Program-made: the position numbers and the translations under genes
Assembly (NCBI GenBank): GCA_964348185.1
Contig: CAYGBW010000057.1
Location: 1-17,633 of the forward strand
Source of the DNA: CAYGBW01 sp964348185
GTDB taxonomy: Bacteria; Desulfobacterota; BSN033; WVXP01
Length of the DNA: 17,633 nt
Direction of reading: 5' to 3'
Part shown: positions 7,843 through 15,264 of the stretch, piece after piece
Layout of the letters: every line of letters starts with the position of its first letter
Numbering within the stretch: position 1 is the stretch's first letter
Notes under the pieces: generated by a model
The model's input: the letters and a program-made list of their open reading frames with translations, nothing else
What the model was told of the DNA's origin: nothing
The model's database searches: none

Positions 7843-9228
7843 CTACACAATGGGCCACTTGCTTTTCCCGTCCAACCCCGCCCGTTCCCCGATAGACTGC
7901 GCCATGGACGTTGCCTTTTCAATGAGCTCCCCCTCGTTGATGGTGAGGAGTTTTCTCCCTTCCATGACGGGATTTCCATCGATGATCACTGTTTCGCAGC
8001 TGTCCCCACTCGCCGAGTACACGAGGTTTGAAACAGGGTTGAGCAGGGGAAGCCACTCAGGACGCTGGGTATCAAAAAGGGCGATATCGGCCTTCTTCCC
8101 CACCTCAATGGAGCCGATTTCTTCCTCCCATTGGAGGGCCCGCGCACCGCCCAGTGTCGCCATTTCGAGGACCCTTTCTGGCGGCATGATTGTGGGGTCC
8201 ATGCGAACATCTTTGTGGATTCCCCCGGCAAGGTACATGACCCTGACCATATCATTGAAATTGCCGGAAGGGGCTCCATCGGACCCTAGCGATAGCGTGA
8301 CGCCGGCCTCCGACAATTCAGGGATCTTTGCAAGGGTAACCCCATACCCTCCATGGAGCGCGGCCCCGGGGCAGTGGCAGACACTGGAACCTCGAGATCG
8401 CAGGATTTCGACTTCCTCGTCGGTCGTCGGATAACTCATATGGACGAGCAGCACATTTGGCCCGAGGGCACCGATCTGGTCAAGATACTTGACGTGACAC
8501 GCACCGTGGATCTTCACCATCTCGCCCGCGAACCCTCCATTCCCCGGGTTCATGTGGATTTGGAGAACGAGACCCCAATCGTCGGCGAGCCTTTTCGATT
8601 TCTGGAACAGTGACGTGGTCCCCGCACGGAGGGTCGTAACAACAACCGAGCCGCGGATCCTTCCCCCTGCCGTTCCGTGCCACCGTTTGATCAGTTGCTC
8701 AGCCCGGGATAGGCACTCGTCAGTGGTCTCAAAGAGGGGAGGTGGGATAGGGGCTGAGGGGGAGTCCATCCCGTGCTTTCCGATAATGGCCCGGATACCC
8801 GCATCGCTTATGGCCTGAGCCGTTGCATCGTAGTAGAGGGGATGGGCGCCCACCTCGGCAATGGTGGTTGTCCCGGTCTTGATCAACTCTGCACAGCAGA
8901 GAAGGGAGGATGTGTAGATTTCCTCCGGGGTCAGCGCTGCCTCATAGGGGAGCGTCCTCTTGAATACCCAGGGGAAGATGTCTATTTCATCGGCCATTCC
9001 CCGTTCCAACTGTTCGAGTGTATGGATATGGGCATTGACCAGTCCGGGCAATACGACTCTCCCTTGCCCCGAGATCACTTTTTTCCCTGAATGCGTCCGT
9101 GCGACCGTCTCGGCTTTACCCACGGCGACGATCTTCCCATCTTGGATCGCCACAGACCCATCACGGATGATCCTTCGGGTGCTGTCGAGTGTGATGACGA
9201 GACCTTTTTCTATGAGAAGGTCAACCAT
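7843..9228 (-). CDS. Amidohydrolase of the AtzA/TrzA/MTA-SAH deaminase group
   Basis: The protein has 461 residues with the layout of subtype-III amidohydrolases: a small beta-sandwich from both ends around a TIM barrel. Metal ligands seen are NAHIHT (H67, H69), QIHMNPG (H225) and LGSDGAPS (D317); LLVHMSYP supplies H263, and CHCPGAALHGGYGV matches the SHNPxSNxxLGxG loop. These enzymes deaminate or dechlorinate purines, triazines and other N-heterocycles, or hydrolyse amide bonds. In characterised members the metal-binding His in the fifth strand is followed three residues later by a catalytic Glu (HxxE). Here that position is Pro228 (HMNP), so classical deaminase chemistry is doubtful. The ATG at 9226-9228 has AAAGGTGAGG upstream. 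The gene follows the PreA-like gene after 168 nt and precedes hyuA by 78 nt, so it probably belongs to the same pathway. Confidence 0.9.
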   Translation of the reverse strand: MVDLLIEKGLVITLDSTRRIIRDGSVAIQDGKIVAVGKAETVARTHSGKKVISGQGRVVLPGLVNAHIHTLEQLERGMADEIDIFPWVFKRTLPYEAALTPEEIYTSSLLCCAELIKTGTTTIAEVGAHPLYYDATAQAISDAGIRAIIGKHGMDSPSAPIPPPLFETTDECLSRAEQLIKRWHGTAGGRIRGSVVVTTLRAGTTSLFQKSKRLADDWGLVLQIHMNPGNGGFAGEMVKIHGACHVKYLDQIGALGPNVLLVHMSYPTTDEEVEILRSRGSSVCHCPGAALHGGYGVTLAKIPELSEAGVTLSLGSDGAPSGNFNDMVRVMYLAGGIHKDVRMDPTIMPPERVLEMATLGGARALQWEEEIGSIEVGKKADIALFDTQRPEWLPLLNPVSNLVYSASGDSCETVIIDGNPVMEGRKLLTINEGELIEKATSMAQSIGERAGLDGKSKWPIV

Positions 9229-9396
9229 CCCTCACCTTTCGCCTTGCCTGGTGAGCCGACATGCCCTGGGCAGATCTTCGAATGATGCTTCCCTCGGTCC
9301 GGTTCAACCGGATTTTGGGGGCGAGAATGACGAGATTCCCCTCCTCGCTCCCTGGTTTCGGCGGTCACGGATGACTCCGAGAACAAAGACTTGCGG

Positions 9397-10659
9397 CTAA
9401 TCCATCTCAAAAGGCCTGGCCAGGCCCCGGCCCTTCCAGATGACCTCACTGCCCGTTTCCCTGTCGACCAAGACAATGGCATTTTCGGGGCATATGCCCA
9501 CACAGAAACCACAACTCCAGCACCGATCGCTGTCTATTCTGACGATCTTCTCTTTCTTGTCGAGACGATAGACCTGGTAGAAACAGCTCTTCCAACAGGC
9601 CCCGCAAACCGTACATTTCTTCTGATCGATCTTTGGAACATAGGGAGTTGCCGGTGGAAGGGCATGGGGTGACTTTTCCCTCTTCTTGAGTTCTGCCGAG
9701 GCGACGATCTTCGAAAGCACCTTGCCTCGAAAATCCGAAATGGAGGCATACCCCTTCCGTTCCATCCAGGAACGTATTCCCCTCTCTATCTTTTTGAAGA
9801 CCCCCATGCCTTCAACATAGGCGGCTGTTCCGACCTCTATCAGGGAACAACCGCACAGGAGATACTGGAGTGCATCGTCCCACGCGAATATACCCCCTAC
9901 CCCAAAGACAGGGGTATCGACGGCCTTGAGAATCTGAACCACCCGTCCCAATGAGAGGGGTAAGAAGGGGCGACCGATCAGATACCCTCCCATGGCAGGC
10001 GCCCCGAAGGGAACCTCTTCCTCAACATCAACGTAGATTCCACTCGGCGCATTGTGTGCCGTGACAAAGGAGATGTCTCGTTCGGCCCAACCCTTCACCG
10101 CATCCACCAAGGGTTCCATCATCGGGCTGATTTTGACCCCGAAGGGGATATGGGAGGATCTGCCGACCGATTCAATGATCCTAAAGCTGGTCGTTAGGTC
10201 CCTTTCCAGTTCCCCTTTCATTGTAGGGGACGAGAAATTGAGCTCGAGCATTCCCGCTCCGGCCCTCTCCATCCCCTTGGCCACCCTCTGCCAGGAGCCA
10301 ATCTCCCCGGGTTTCTCGTAAAAGCTAACGATGAGGGGGATTCCCTTGGCCTTACAAACCTGGGCCATCTCCGGGATATTCTTTTCCATGACCACGTCCA
10401 TGTCTTCCACGTGTGGAGCCGCCAAGGAGTAGAAGCTCCCAGATCCTTTAAAAGCCGCATGAAAGGGGGCCAGGGGAAACTGATAGGGTCTGAGCCTGAT
10501 TCGGTAATCGGGAGGTGACGTAAAGGTCTTCGTGACGATTCCCCCCACCCCTGCCTCAGCGACCATTTTGGCAGACTCCCCATCAAATACCAATTCCGAC
10601 GCACCGGGGAGAACCGGGGTTTTAAAGGTGACGCCCGCAATCTCAACGCTCAAATCCAT
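9397..10659 (-). CDS. PreA / dihydroorotate dehydrogenase-like flavoprotein with C-terminal 2x[4Fe-4S]
   Basis: The protein has 420 residues. Residues 1-320 form an FMN-binding TIM barrel of the dihydroorotate/dihydropyrimidine dehydrogenase family: VEIAGVTFKTPVLPGAS at the start, GVKISP (174-179), AHNAPSG (201-207) and the phosphate-binding GVGGIFAWDDALQYLLCG (253-270). Residues 349-390 carry two ferredoxin motifs, CTVCGACWKSC and CWSCGFCVGICP, as in PreA and in the C-terminus of dihydropyrimidine dehydrogenase. In those enzymes the catalytic acid is Cys in NxSCPH. Here the loop reads ELNFSSPTMKG (Ser144), as in class-2 dihydroorotate dehydrogenases. Probable role: reduction or oxidation of a C=C or C-N bond in a cyclic or amide substrate, with electrons entering through the clusters. 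The NAD-dependent partner PreT is not in the window. The ATG at 10657-10659 has GAGGGG upstream. An aldehyde:ferredoxin-independent lyase-type relative cannot be excluded. Confidence 0.88.
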   Translation of the reverse strand: MDLSVEIAGVTFKTPVLPGASELVFDGESAKMVAEAGVGGIVTKTFTSPPDYRIRLRPYQFPLAPFHAAFKGSGSFYSLAAPHVEDMDVVMEKNIPEMAQVCKAKGIPLIVSFYEKPGEIGSWQRVAKGMERAGAGMLELNFSSPTMKGELERDLTTSFRIIESVGRSSHIPFGVKISPMMEPLVDAVKGWAERDISFVTAHNAPSGIYVDVEEEVPFGAPAMGGYLIGRPFLPLSLGRVVQILKAVDTPVFGVGGIFAWDDALQYLLCGCSLIEVGTAAYVEGMGVFKKIERGIRSWMERKGYASISDFRGKVLSKIVASAELKKREKSPHALPPATPYVPKIDQKKCTVCGACWKSCFYQVYRLDKKEKIVRIDSDRCWSCGFCVGICPENAIVLVDRETGSEVIWKGRGLARPFEMD

Positions 10660-11038
10660 TGCGTAACCCCTCTTTCAAATTTGAGTTTTTCCCAGCCCAT
10701 CGCAGATCTCCCCGCCCTTGGGAAATGCCCAAAGCCCCTAACGGCGCCTTTGGGGAGCACTGTGGCAGTGAGGGAGGCTGTCAGACGAAGAGGCGAATCT
10801 CTGCCTACTGGGATCTCCAGGACGAGTTTGAACCCCGAAGGCGCGCTTCGCTTCGGGTCAAACACCGGAGCCTACAACAGCTTAAAACCCCGGACAACAG
10901 GGGAAAGAGACGTTCTTCAGTCAGGAATGCCGAAACTGGGTTATGATCTGGCCCCAATCCGTTACGCCTTCTTAGAATTCTCTGAAGCCCTTTGGGTCTC
11001 CTCCTTCAAAACGATGTCATGAGGGCTTTAACCGTGAC
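10660..11038. other. Non-coding spacer of 379 bp with two inverted repeats
   Basis: No convincing gene lies here in either strand. The open frames give compositionally odd peptides and are unrelated to the neighbouring families. Two inverted repeats are visible. One is CCCAAAG (10728-10734) paired with CTTTGGG (10748-10754). The other is TTTGAACCCCGAAG (10827-10840) paired with CTTCGGGTCAAA (10851-10862), with a GC-rich loop. Neither is followed by a T-run on the transcribed (minus) strand, so neither is a classical terminator. The spacer separates the CoA-ligase gene from the PreA-like gene and marks the likely boundary between two transcription units. I could not identify a clear promoter in it. 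Confidence 0.55.
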
Positions 11039-12424
11039 TCAGTCATCTTGAGCACCAGGCCTCTTCTCCACTTCAACGAGCTTGGTCTTTCCCGCTTCTC
11101 GTGAAATTGTTCCTGGGGGGACCCAGTCGAATCGAGGGCTGATGCGCAGGGCCTCCCGAAAGTGAACAACCATTTCTGTCTCAAGGGCACGGACACTGTC
11201 CGGATCCATGCCTGGACCGTATTCGAGGCGGATCTGGAGAGGAGGTGTCACCCGAGGTCCGGGCCGGTCCAAGAGAATTTTCAACATCCCCGTTGTTCTG
11301 GGATAGAATTTTGCAACGGCGTTTTTGACAGCTCCAGAATACACATTGACACCTTTGACAATCAGCATCTCGTCGGTTCGCCCCACGATCTCGAACCGGG
11401 TTCCGGGCATGCCGCAGCTGCAAGGGCGGGTGTGGATTTCCAGTATATCCCCCAAAGCATAACGCATAAAGGGACCCCCTTCCCAATCGAGAAACGTGAA
11501 AACCATCTCTCCCTTAGCACCATCCCTGATTTCCAGGGGGGCCTTGGTCTCCGGGTCCACCAGTTCCAGGAGGCAGTGATCCTCTGAGACAAAGTGCATC
11601 CCGCTGTACTGCTCTGGTGGCTCGTCACATGAAATGCCGTGAAATGCATGTCCCCCTCCCGTATGGTCAAAGACCTTTGCATTGAAGCCCTCGCTGAGAC
11701 GCTTTCTGATCTCCGGATTTCCCCCACCCGGTTCCCCGGCGCAGAAAAACCAGCGGATTCCCAACTCGCGGCTGTCCTTGCCCGTATGTTCAGGTGTTTT
11801 TTCGATCAAATACTCTCCAAAGGAGGGCGTGGCGATCAGGGCGACCGGGGAAGTGAGACGGATATACTGGAGGATTCGACGTGTCCCACCCTCTATCCCC
11901 ACGGGGACAACGCAGGCCCCCATGTGCATAATCCCCTGAGAGAGAGGAAGTCCTCCCGTGAACATGCTCAGGGACAGAGCCTGAAGCATCACATGGCCCG
12001 GCCGGATCCCCGCTCGCCAGTATTTTCGTGCATGCATCTCATTGACAATGGCCACATCGTGCCAGGTTAGGGTGTATAAGGTGGGGGTGCCGGTCGTGCC
12101 AGAGGTTGAATTGATCCTCACGATCTTCTCGAGGGGGGCACAGGCGAGCAACCCGTAGGGGTGGCCAAACCGCTCCAGTGACTCCTCCTGAGCCTTTCGA
12201 TTTTCCCCTTTCGTCATGAGAGGAATTCTCTGAAAGTCCTCAAAGGTCTTGATATCTTCAGGAACGAGACCGCAGGCTTCAAACTTCTTCCGGTAGAAGA
12301 TGGAGTACCGATAATTGTACCAGACCTGTTTTTTGAGCCTTTCGAGTTGAAGGTCTCGAAGTGCGTCCTGGGACAGGGTTTCGACCTTTTCGTTCCAGAG
12401 CTTCCGATCTTTCCAAGAGGCCAT
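11039..12424 (-). CDS. Phenylacetate-CoA ligase-like AMP-forming acyl-CoA synthetase
   Basis: The protein has 461 residues, close to PaaK length (about 430-440). It starts with the PaaK-like W(N)..VE...RDLQLERLKKQV..NY..S.FYRKKF region. The ATP-binding P-loop of adenylating enzymes is NSTSGTTGTP (105-114). It is followed by CAGEPGG, RYALGD (321-326), a PCSCG zinc-like segment typical of PaaK, GRTDEMLIVKGVNVYS (348-363), and a C-terminal GKTKLVEVE with the catalytic Lys near 446-448. It should convert a carboxylic acid, ATP and CoA to acyl-CoA, AMP and PPi in the cytosol. No paa, bcr or other aromatic-CoA genes are nearby, so phenylacetate itself is not implied. More likely it activates an acid released by the hydrolases of this cluster. 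The ATG at 12422-12424 has a GAGGG site unusually close to it. It follows gntR by 39 nt. Confidence 0.9.
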   Translation of the reverse strand: MASWKDRKLWNEKVETLSQDALRDLQLERLKKQVWYNYRYSIFYRKKFEACGLVPEDIKTFEDFQRIPLMTKGENRKAQEESLERFGHPYGLLACAPLEKIVRINSTSGTTGTPTLYTLTWHDVAIVNEMHARKYWRAGIRPGHVMLQALSLSMFTGGLPLSQGIMHMGACVVPVGIEGGTRRILQYIRLTSPVALIATPSFGEYLIEKTPEHTGKDSRELGIRWFFCAGEPGGGNPEIRKRLSEGFNAKVFDHTGGGHAFHGISCDEPPEQYSGMHFVSEDHCLLELVDPETKAPLEIRDGAKGEMVFTFLDWEGGPFMRYALGDILEIHTRPCSCGMPGTRFEIVGRTDEMLIVKGVNVYSGAVKNAVAKFYPRTTGMLKILLDRPGPRVTPPLQIRLEYGPGMDPDSVRALETEMVVHFREALRISPRFDWVPPGTISREAGKTKLVEVEKRPGAQDD

Positions 12425-12463
12425 TTCCCTCGTCGTCGTCTCTCCCCAGATCAGACGGGTTGA

Positions 12464-13153
12464 TTATGAGAGCGCAATGTTTCCCTTCTGAATCTCCTGG
12501 AGGATCCTCTCCTTCCCTTTGTTGATGTGATCGCACAGAAGGGTCTTCGCCTCTTCAATGGACCTTCGGTTCAAGGCATCAATGATGTCCCTGTGATGCC
12601 CAAAGGAGATCTGAGGCATCCCCTTGAGGCTCAAAATGGCCACGCCATAGCGGTAGACCACCTCCATCAGATCATCGATCATCCGACACAGGCGGGTTGA
12701 CTGGGAGAATTGAGCGACTCGCTGATGAAACTGGATGTTGAGCTTTCCAATGCGACGGAGATCATGCTGTTTCAAAGCAAAAACCGATTCCTCGACAATC
12801 CGCTTCAGATCGTCGACGCCCTGAACGGTGATGTGCTCTGAGGAGAGGCTGACGGCGTAGCCTTCCAAAACGACGCGGATTCCGAAGATCTCTTCAATAT
12901 CCCTGGCCGAGAAACAGCTCACCATGAACCCCCCTTGAGGTAACCGCTCAACCAGATCCTCTTGCTCGAGCTTCAAAATGGCCTCGCGGACAGGGGTGCG
13001 GCTCCGTCCGACTTTCTCAGAGAGGGCGTCAATATTGAGTTTTTCGCCCGGCTTCAATCCACCATCGAGGATGGCTTCCTTGATCTGGCCATAGATTTCG
13101 TCTCGCAGGGTTGTGACTTTCCAGTTCTTGATTCTCGCCAGGAATTCTTCCAT
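12464..13153 (-). CDS. GntR-family transcriptional regulator, FCD (FadR) subfamily
   Basis: The protein has 229 residues. The N-terminal winged helix spans about residues 16-78 and contains IYGQIKEAILDGGLKPGEKL, then the recognition region GRSRTPVREAILKLEQEDLV and the wing RLPQGGFMV. The C-terminal all-helical FCD domain has the usual metal/ligand-site His residues: QFHQRV (H143), GHHRDII (H186/187) and LLCDHI (H209). FCD regulators usually repress catabolic operons and are released by a carboxylate ligand. The ATG lies three bases after the TGA of the second hydantoinase B gene (TGA ACA ATG), so the regulator is co-transcribed with it. A TTGTATAC-containing palindrome upstream of that gene is the natural candidate operator, which would make the unit autoregulated. 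It is the only regulator in the window and probably controls the whole cluster. Confidence 0.94.
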   Translation of the reverse strand: MEEFLARIKNWKVTTLRDEIYGQIKEAILDGGLKPGEKLNIDALSEKVGRSRTPVREAILKLEQEDLVERLPQGGFMVSCFSARDIEEIFGIRVVLEGYAVSLSSEHITVQGVDDLKRIVEESVFALKQHDLRRIGKLNIQFHQRVAQFSQSTRLCRMIDDLMEVVYRYGVAILSLKGMPQISFGHHRDIIDALNRRSIEEAKTLLCDHINKGKERILQEIQKGNIALS

Positions 13154-13156
13154 TGT

Positions 13157-14917
13157 TCACGATGCTCCCGTCTTATGAGGGTCTCCTCTTCGTTTCTCTG
13201 TTTCTTCACGGTCGATCTCTAGAGACATCGGGTCGATCACCACCCCATACGCTTCCCGGGCTTTCGCGATGGAGATCAGTTCGTCTCTCACCTCTTCGAG
13301 CACCTTCTGCACCGGACGAAGATGGGGGTCACCATAACCGCCGCCTCCCCCGGCTTCCTGGCGGAAGATTGTCCCTGTCGGAATCTCGGGAATGACCGCT
13401 TTCGATTCCGGCACAAAAACCGTCCCCTTGGGAAGACGGAGTTCAATTCGATTAATCGAACCGGCCTCTCCCCCAAAAAGCCCAAAGGCTCTCGCCTCTT
13501 CGTCTACACCATCGCCAAAGGTGACGCCTCGGGTCTTTTCCCCCTGGAATTGAAAGATCGTTTCGACCCCCAATCCCCCTCTCCACCGACCCGCTCCGGC
13601 GGAGTCTTTCAAATACTCGTGCCTCATGAGCAAATGGGGGGTGTGGTGCTCAAACATCTCCGGATCCTGGGCCAATATGCCCCCTGCACAGTTGATCAGT
13701 CCGATGTGGTCGTAGCCGTCCACGCCATGGCAAGAGCCTGAGCCCCCTTTGAGAGCGTTGAAGAGGATGTCCACATAGGGTTCGTTTTTTCTCGGATCCT
13801 GGCCGGTTACCGCAAATGCCAGCATCCGGTTCCACCCTGCCGTAACCCTTTTGGGTAACGCGGGAGCCAACGCCCGAAAGATGGCATCCGAATGGGGTCC
13901 TGTGATGGAGTTCCCAAATGTTGAGGCCGCTGGAAACCGAGGATTGAGAAAGGTCCCCTCTGGCACGTCAATGTGAATGGGCCGCAGAATCCCCTCGTTG
14001 TGAGGAATACCGGGATCAATCAACATGAGGAAGGTCAAGACGATGGCCGATACGGTGGCGGCATAAGGGGCATTGGCAAAGCCCTCTGTCTGTGGGTCCG
14101 TTCCCGTGTAGTCGTAGTAGATGTCTTCATTTTCAATCCGAATGGTCACCCGGATTTGATGTTTCGATCCCTTGTGGAATCCGTCGTAAAACATGGTGCT
14201 CTCTCCGGTGTAGACTCCATTCGGGATCGCTCGGATCTCTTTTCGTACCATGCGCTCGGTGGAATCGAAGAGTAAATCGATGTGGGCCTGGAGCGCCTGA
14301 CTCCCATACCGTTCAAGCAGGTTTACGAGACCCCGCTCACCGAGCGTAGTCCCCCCGATCTGCGCTTTCATATCGTCTTCCACAATGGAGTATCTTATGT
14401 TTGAAAAGATTAGTCTCCAGACGTCCTTTCGCAGTCTGCCCCTTTCATAGACCTTTACCGGAGGGATACGGAAAGCCTCCTGCCAGATCTCTCTGGCGTT
14501 GGGATTGTACCCTCCTGGAACAGCCCCCCCGATATCGGCTTGATGTCCCTTCACCGCGGCCCAGCCAAAGAGCCGGCCTTCCCAAAATATAGGCCTGAAC
14601 ACGGCCACGTCGGCCATTTGATTCCCCCCCGAAAACACGTCATTGTGAAGAATAACATCGCCCGGATCGAGGTCCCCTCCGAAGTACTCCATGATGTGTT
14701 TGCAGGCCGGTTCTAAGGCAAAGGCGAGGACGGGGATATATTCGGTCTGCTCTAGCATCCGACCTTGGCCGTCATAGAGACCCGTTACGAAGTCTCTCGC
14801 CTCATTGAGAATAGGCGATCGTGTGGTTCGGAGAAGGGTCAGGCCCATCTCCTCCGTAATCGACTTGAATCTTCGTTGCAGTATGGACGCCAGGATGGGA
14901 TCAACCGTCTCTTTCAT
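13157..14917 (-). CDS. hyuB: Hydantoinase B / 5-oxoprolinase C-terminal-type subunit (copy 2)
   Basis: The protein has 586 residues from the ATG at 14915-14917; a GTG at 14927-14929 would add four residues and cannot be excluded. GGTGAG about ten bases upstream favours the ATG. Family landmarks are DPILASILQRRF, ILHNDVFSGGNQMADVAVF, AAVKGHQADIGGAVPGG (the GHxxDIGG motif shared with copy 1), STFGNSITGPHSDAIFRALA, GGSGSCHGVDG and the C-terminal RQEAGGGGGYGDP with YGVVIDP. By eye it is clearly divergent from copy 1, so the pair is not a recent duplication. No hyuA lies beside it; the only A subunit in the window is about 5.4 kb downstream. It opens the unit that contains gntR and the CoA ligase, just after a 347-nt spacer carrying the candidate operator. 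Possible roles are a second ATP-dependent cyclic-amide hydrolase or a carboxylase subunit. Confidence 0.91.
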   Translation of the reverse strand: MKETVDPILASILQRRFKSITEEMGLTLLRTTRSPILNEARDFVTGLYDGQGRMLEQTEYIPVLAFALEPACKHIMEYFGGDLDPGDVILHNDVFSGGNQMADVAVFRPIFWEGRLFGWAAVKGHQADIGGAVPGGYNPNAREIWQEAFRIPPVKVYERGRLRKDVWRLIFSNIRYSIVEDDMKAQIGGTTLGERGLVNLLERYGSQALQAHIDLLFDSTERMVRKEIRAIPNGVYTGESTMFYDGFHKGSKHQIRVTIRIENEDIYYDYTGTDPQTEGFANAPYAATVSAIVLTFLMLIDPGIPHNEGILRPIHIDVPEGTFLNPRFPAASTFGNSITGPHSDAIFRALAPALPKRVTAGWNRMLAFAVTGQDPRKNEPYVDILFNALKGGSGSCHGVDGYDHIGLINCAGGILAQDPEMFEHHTPHLLMRHEYLKDSAGAGRWRGGLGVETIFQFQGEKTRGVTFGDGVDEEARAFGLFGGEAGSINRIELRLPKGTVFVPESKAVIPEIPTGTIFRQEAGGGGGYGDPHLRPVQKVLEEVRDELISIAKAREAYGVVIDPMSLEIDREETEKRRGDPHKTGAS

Positions 14918-15104
14918 CTCACACCGCACTCACCAGATCAGGATTCCCCCGACCTCACCCCTCTAGAGGGACCGACTTCAAACCCAGTCCCTGACCGAAG
15001 CATGGCAATTACCCGGCCCCCCTGATGTCGTTTGATTCTCACAGTCAGAGCTTAGCATCGAATCTCCGACCACGGGATGACCTCAACGGATTAGCCAGGC
15101 CTAT

Positions 15105-15145
15105 GTTGTATACTGGTATATGTGCATCCAAGCATATACACAACC
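15105..15145 (-). promoter_or_regulatory. Candidate GntR operator overlapping a minus-strand promoter
   Basis: An AT-rich imperfect palindrome stands out in the spacer. TTGTATAC (15106-15113) matches the TTGTATACAA-type sites seen for many FCD-family GntR regulators. GTATATG (15116-15122) pairs with CATATAC (15133-15139), and the outer GTTGT (15105-15109) pairs with ACAAC (15140-15144). On the minus strand the same DNA reads TTGTGT (15143-15138), 17 bases, then TATACC: a plausible -35/-10 pair overlapping the repeat. It would drive the hydantoinase B-gntR-CoA ligase unit with a leader of roughly 190 nt. The motif is seen in sequence; its use by this GntR is inference. Confidence 0.45.
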
Positions 15146-15264
15146 GGTTTCTGGAGTCAAGGTCTTTTCGATCTCGGAATACCCTCTCCTCACTCCTGTC
15201 GCCACCTGGACAAGGACTGGAGATTCAAGATTCCACCCGAGTGCAGGTGAATCCCCCTTTCCCT

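Noticed and set aside
10650..10865. Minus-strand 71-codon frame before the PreA-like gene
   Set aside because: It has no family resemblance, overlaps the PreA-like start out of frame, and is largely composed of the inverted-repeat spacer.
14959..14970. CCCTCTAGAGGG palindrome just upstream of hydantoinase B copy 2
   Set aside because: A short 12-base palindrome with no supporting promoter or second copy; not strong enough to call a site.
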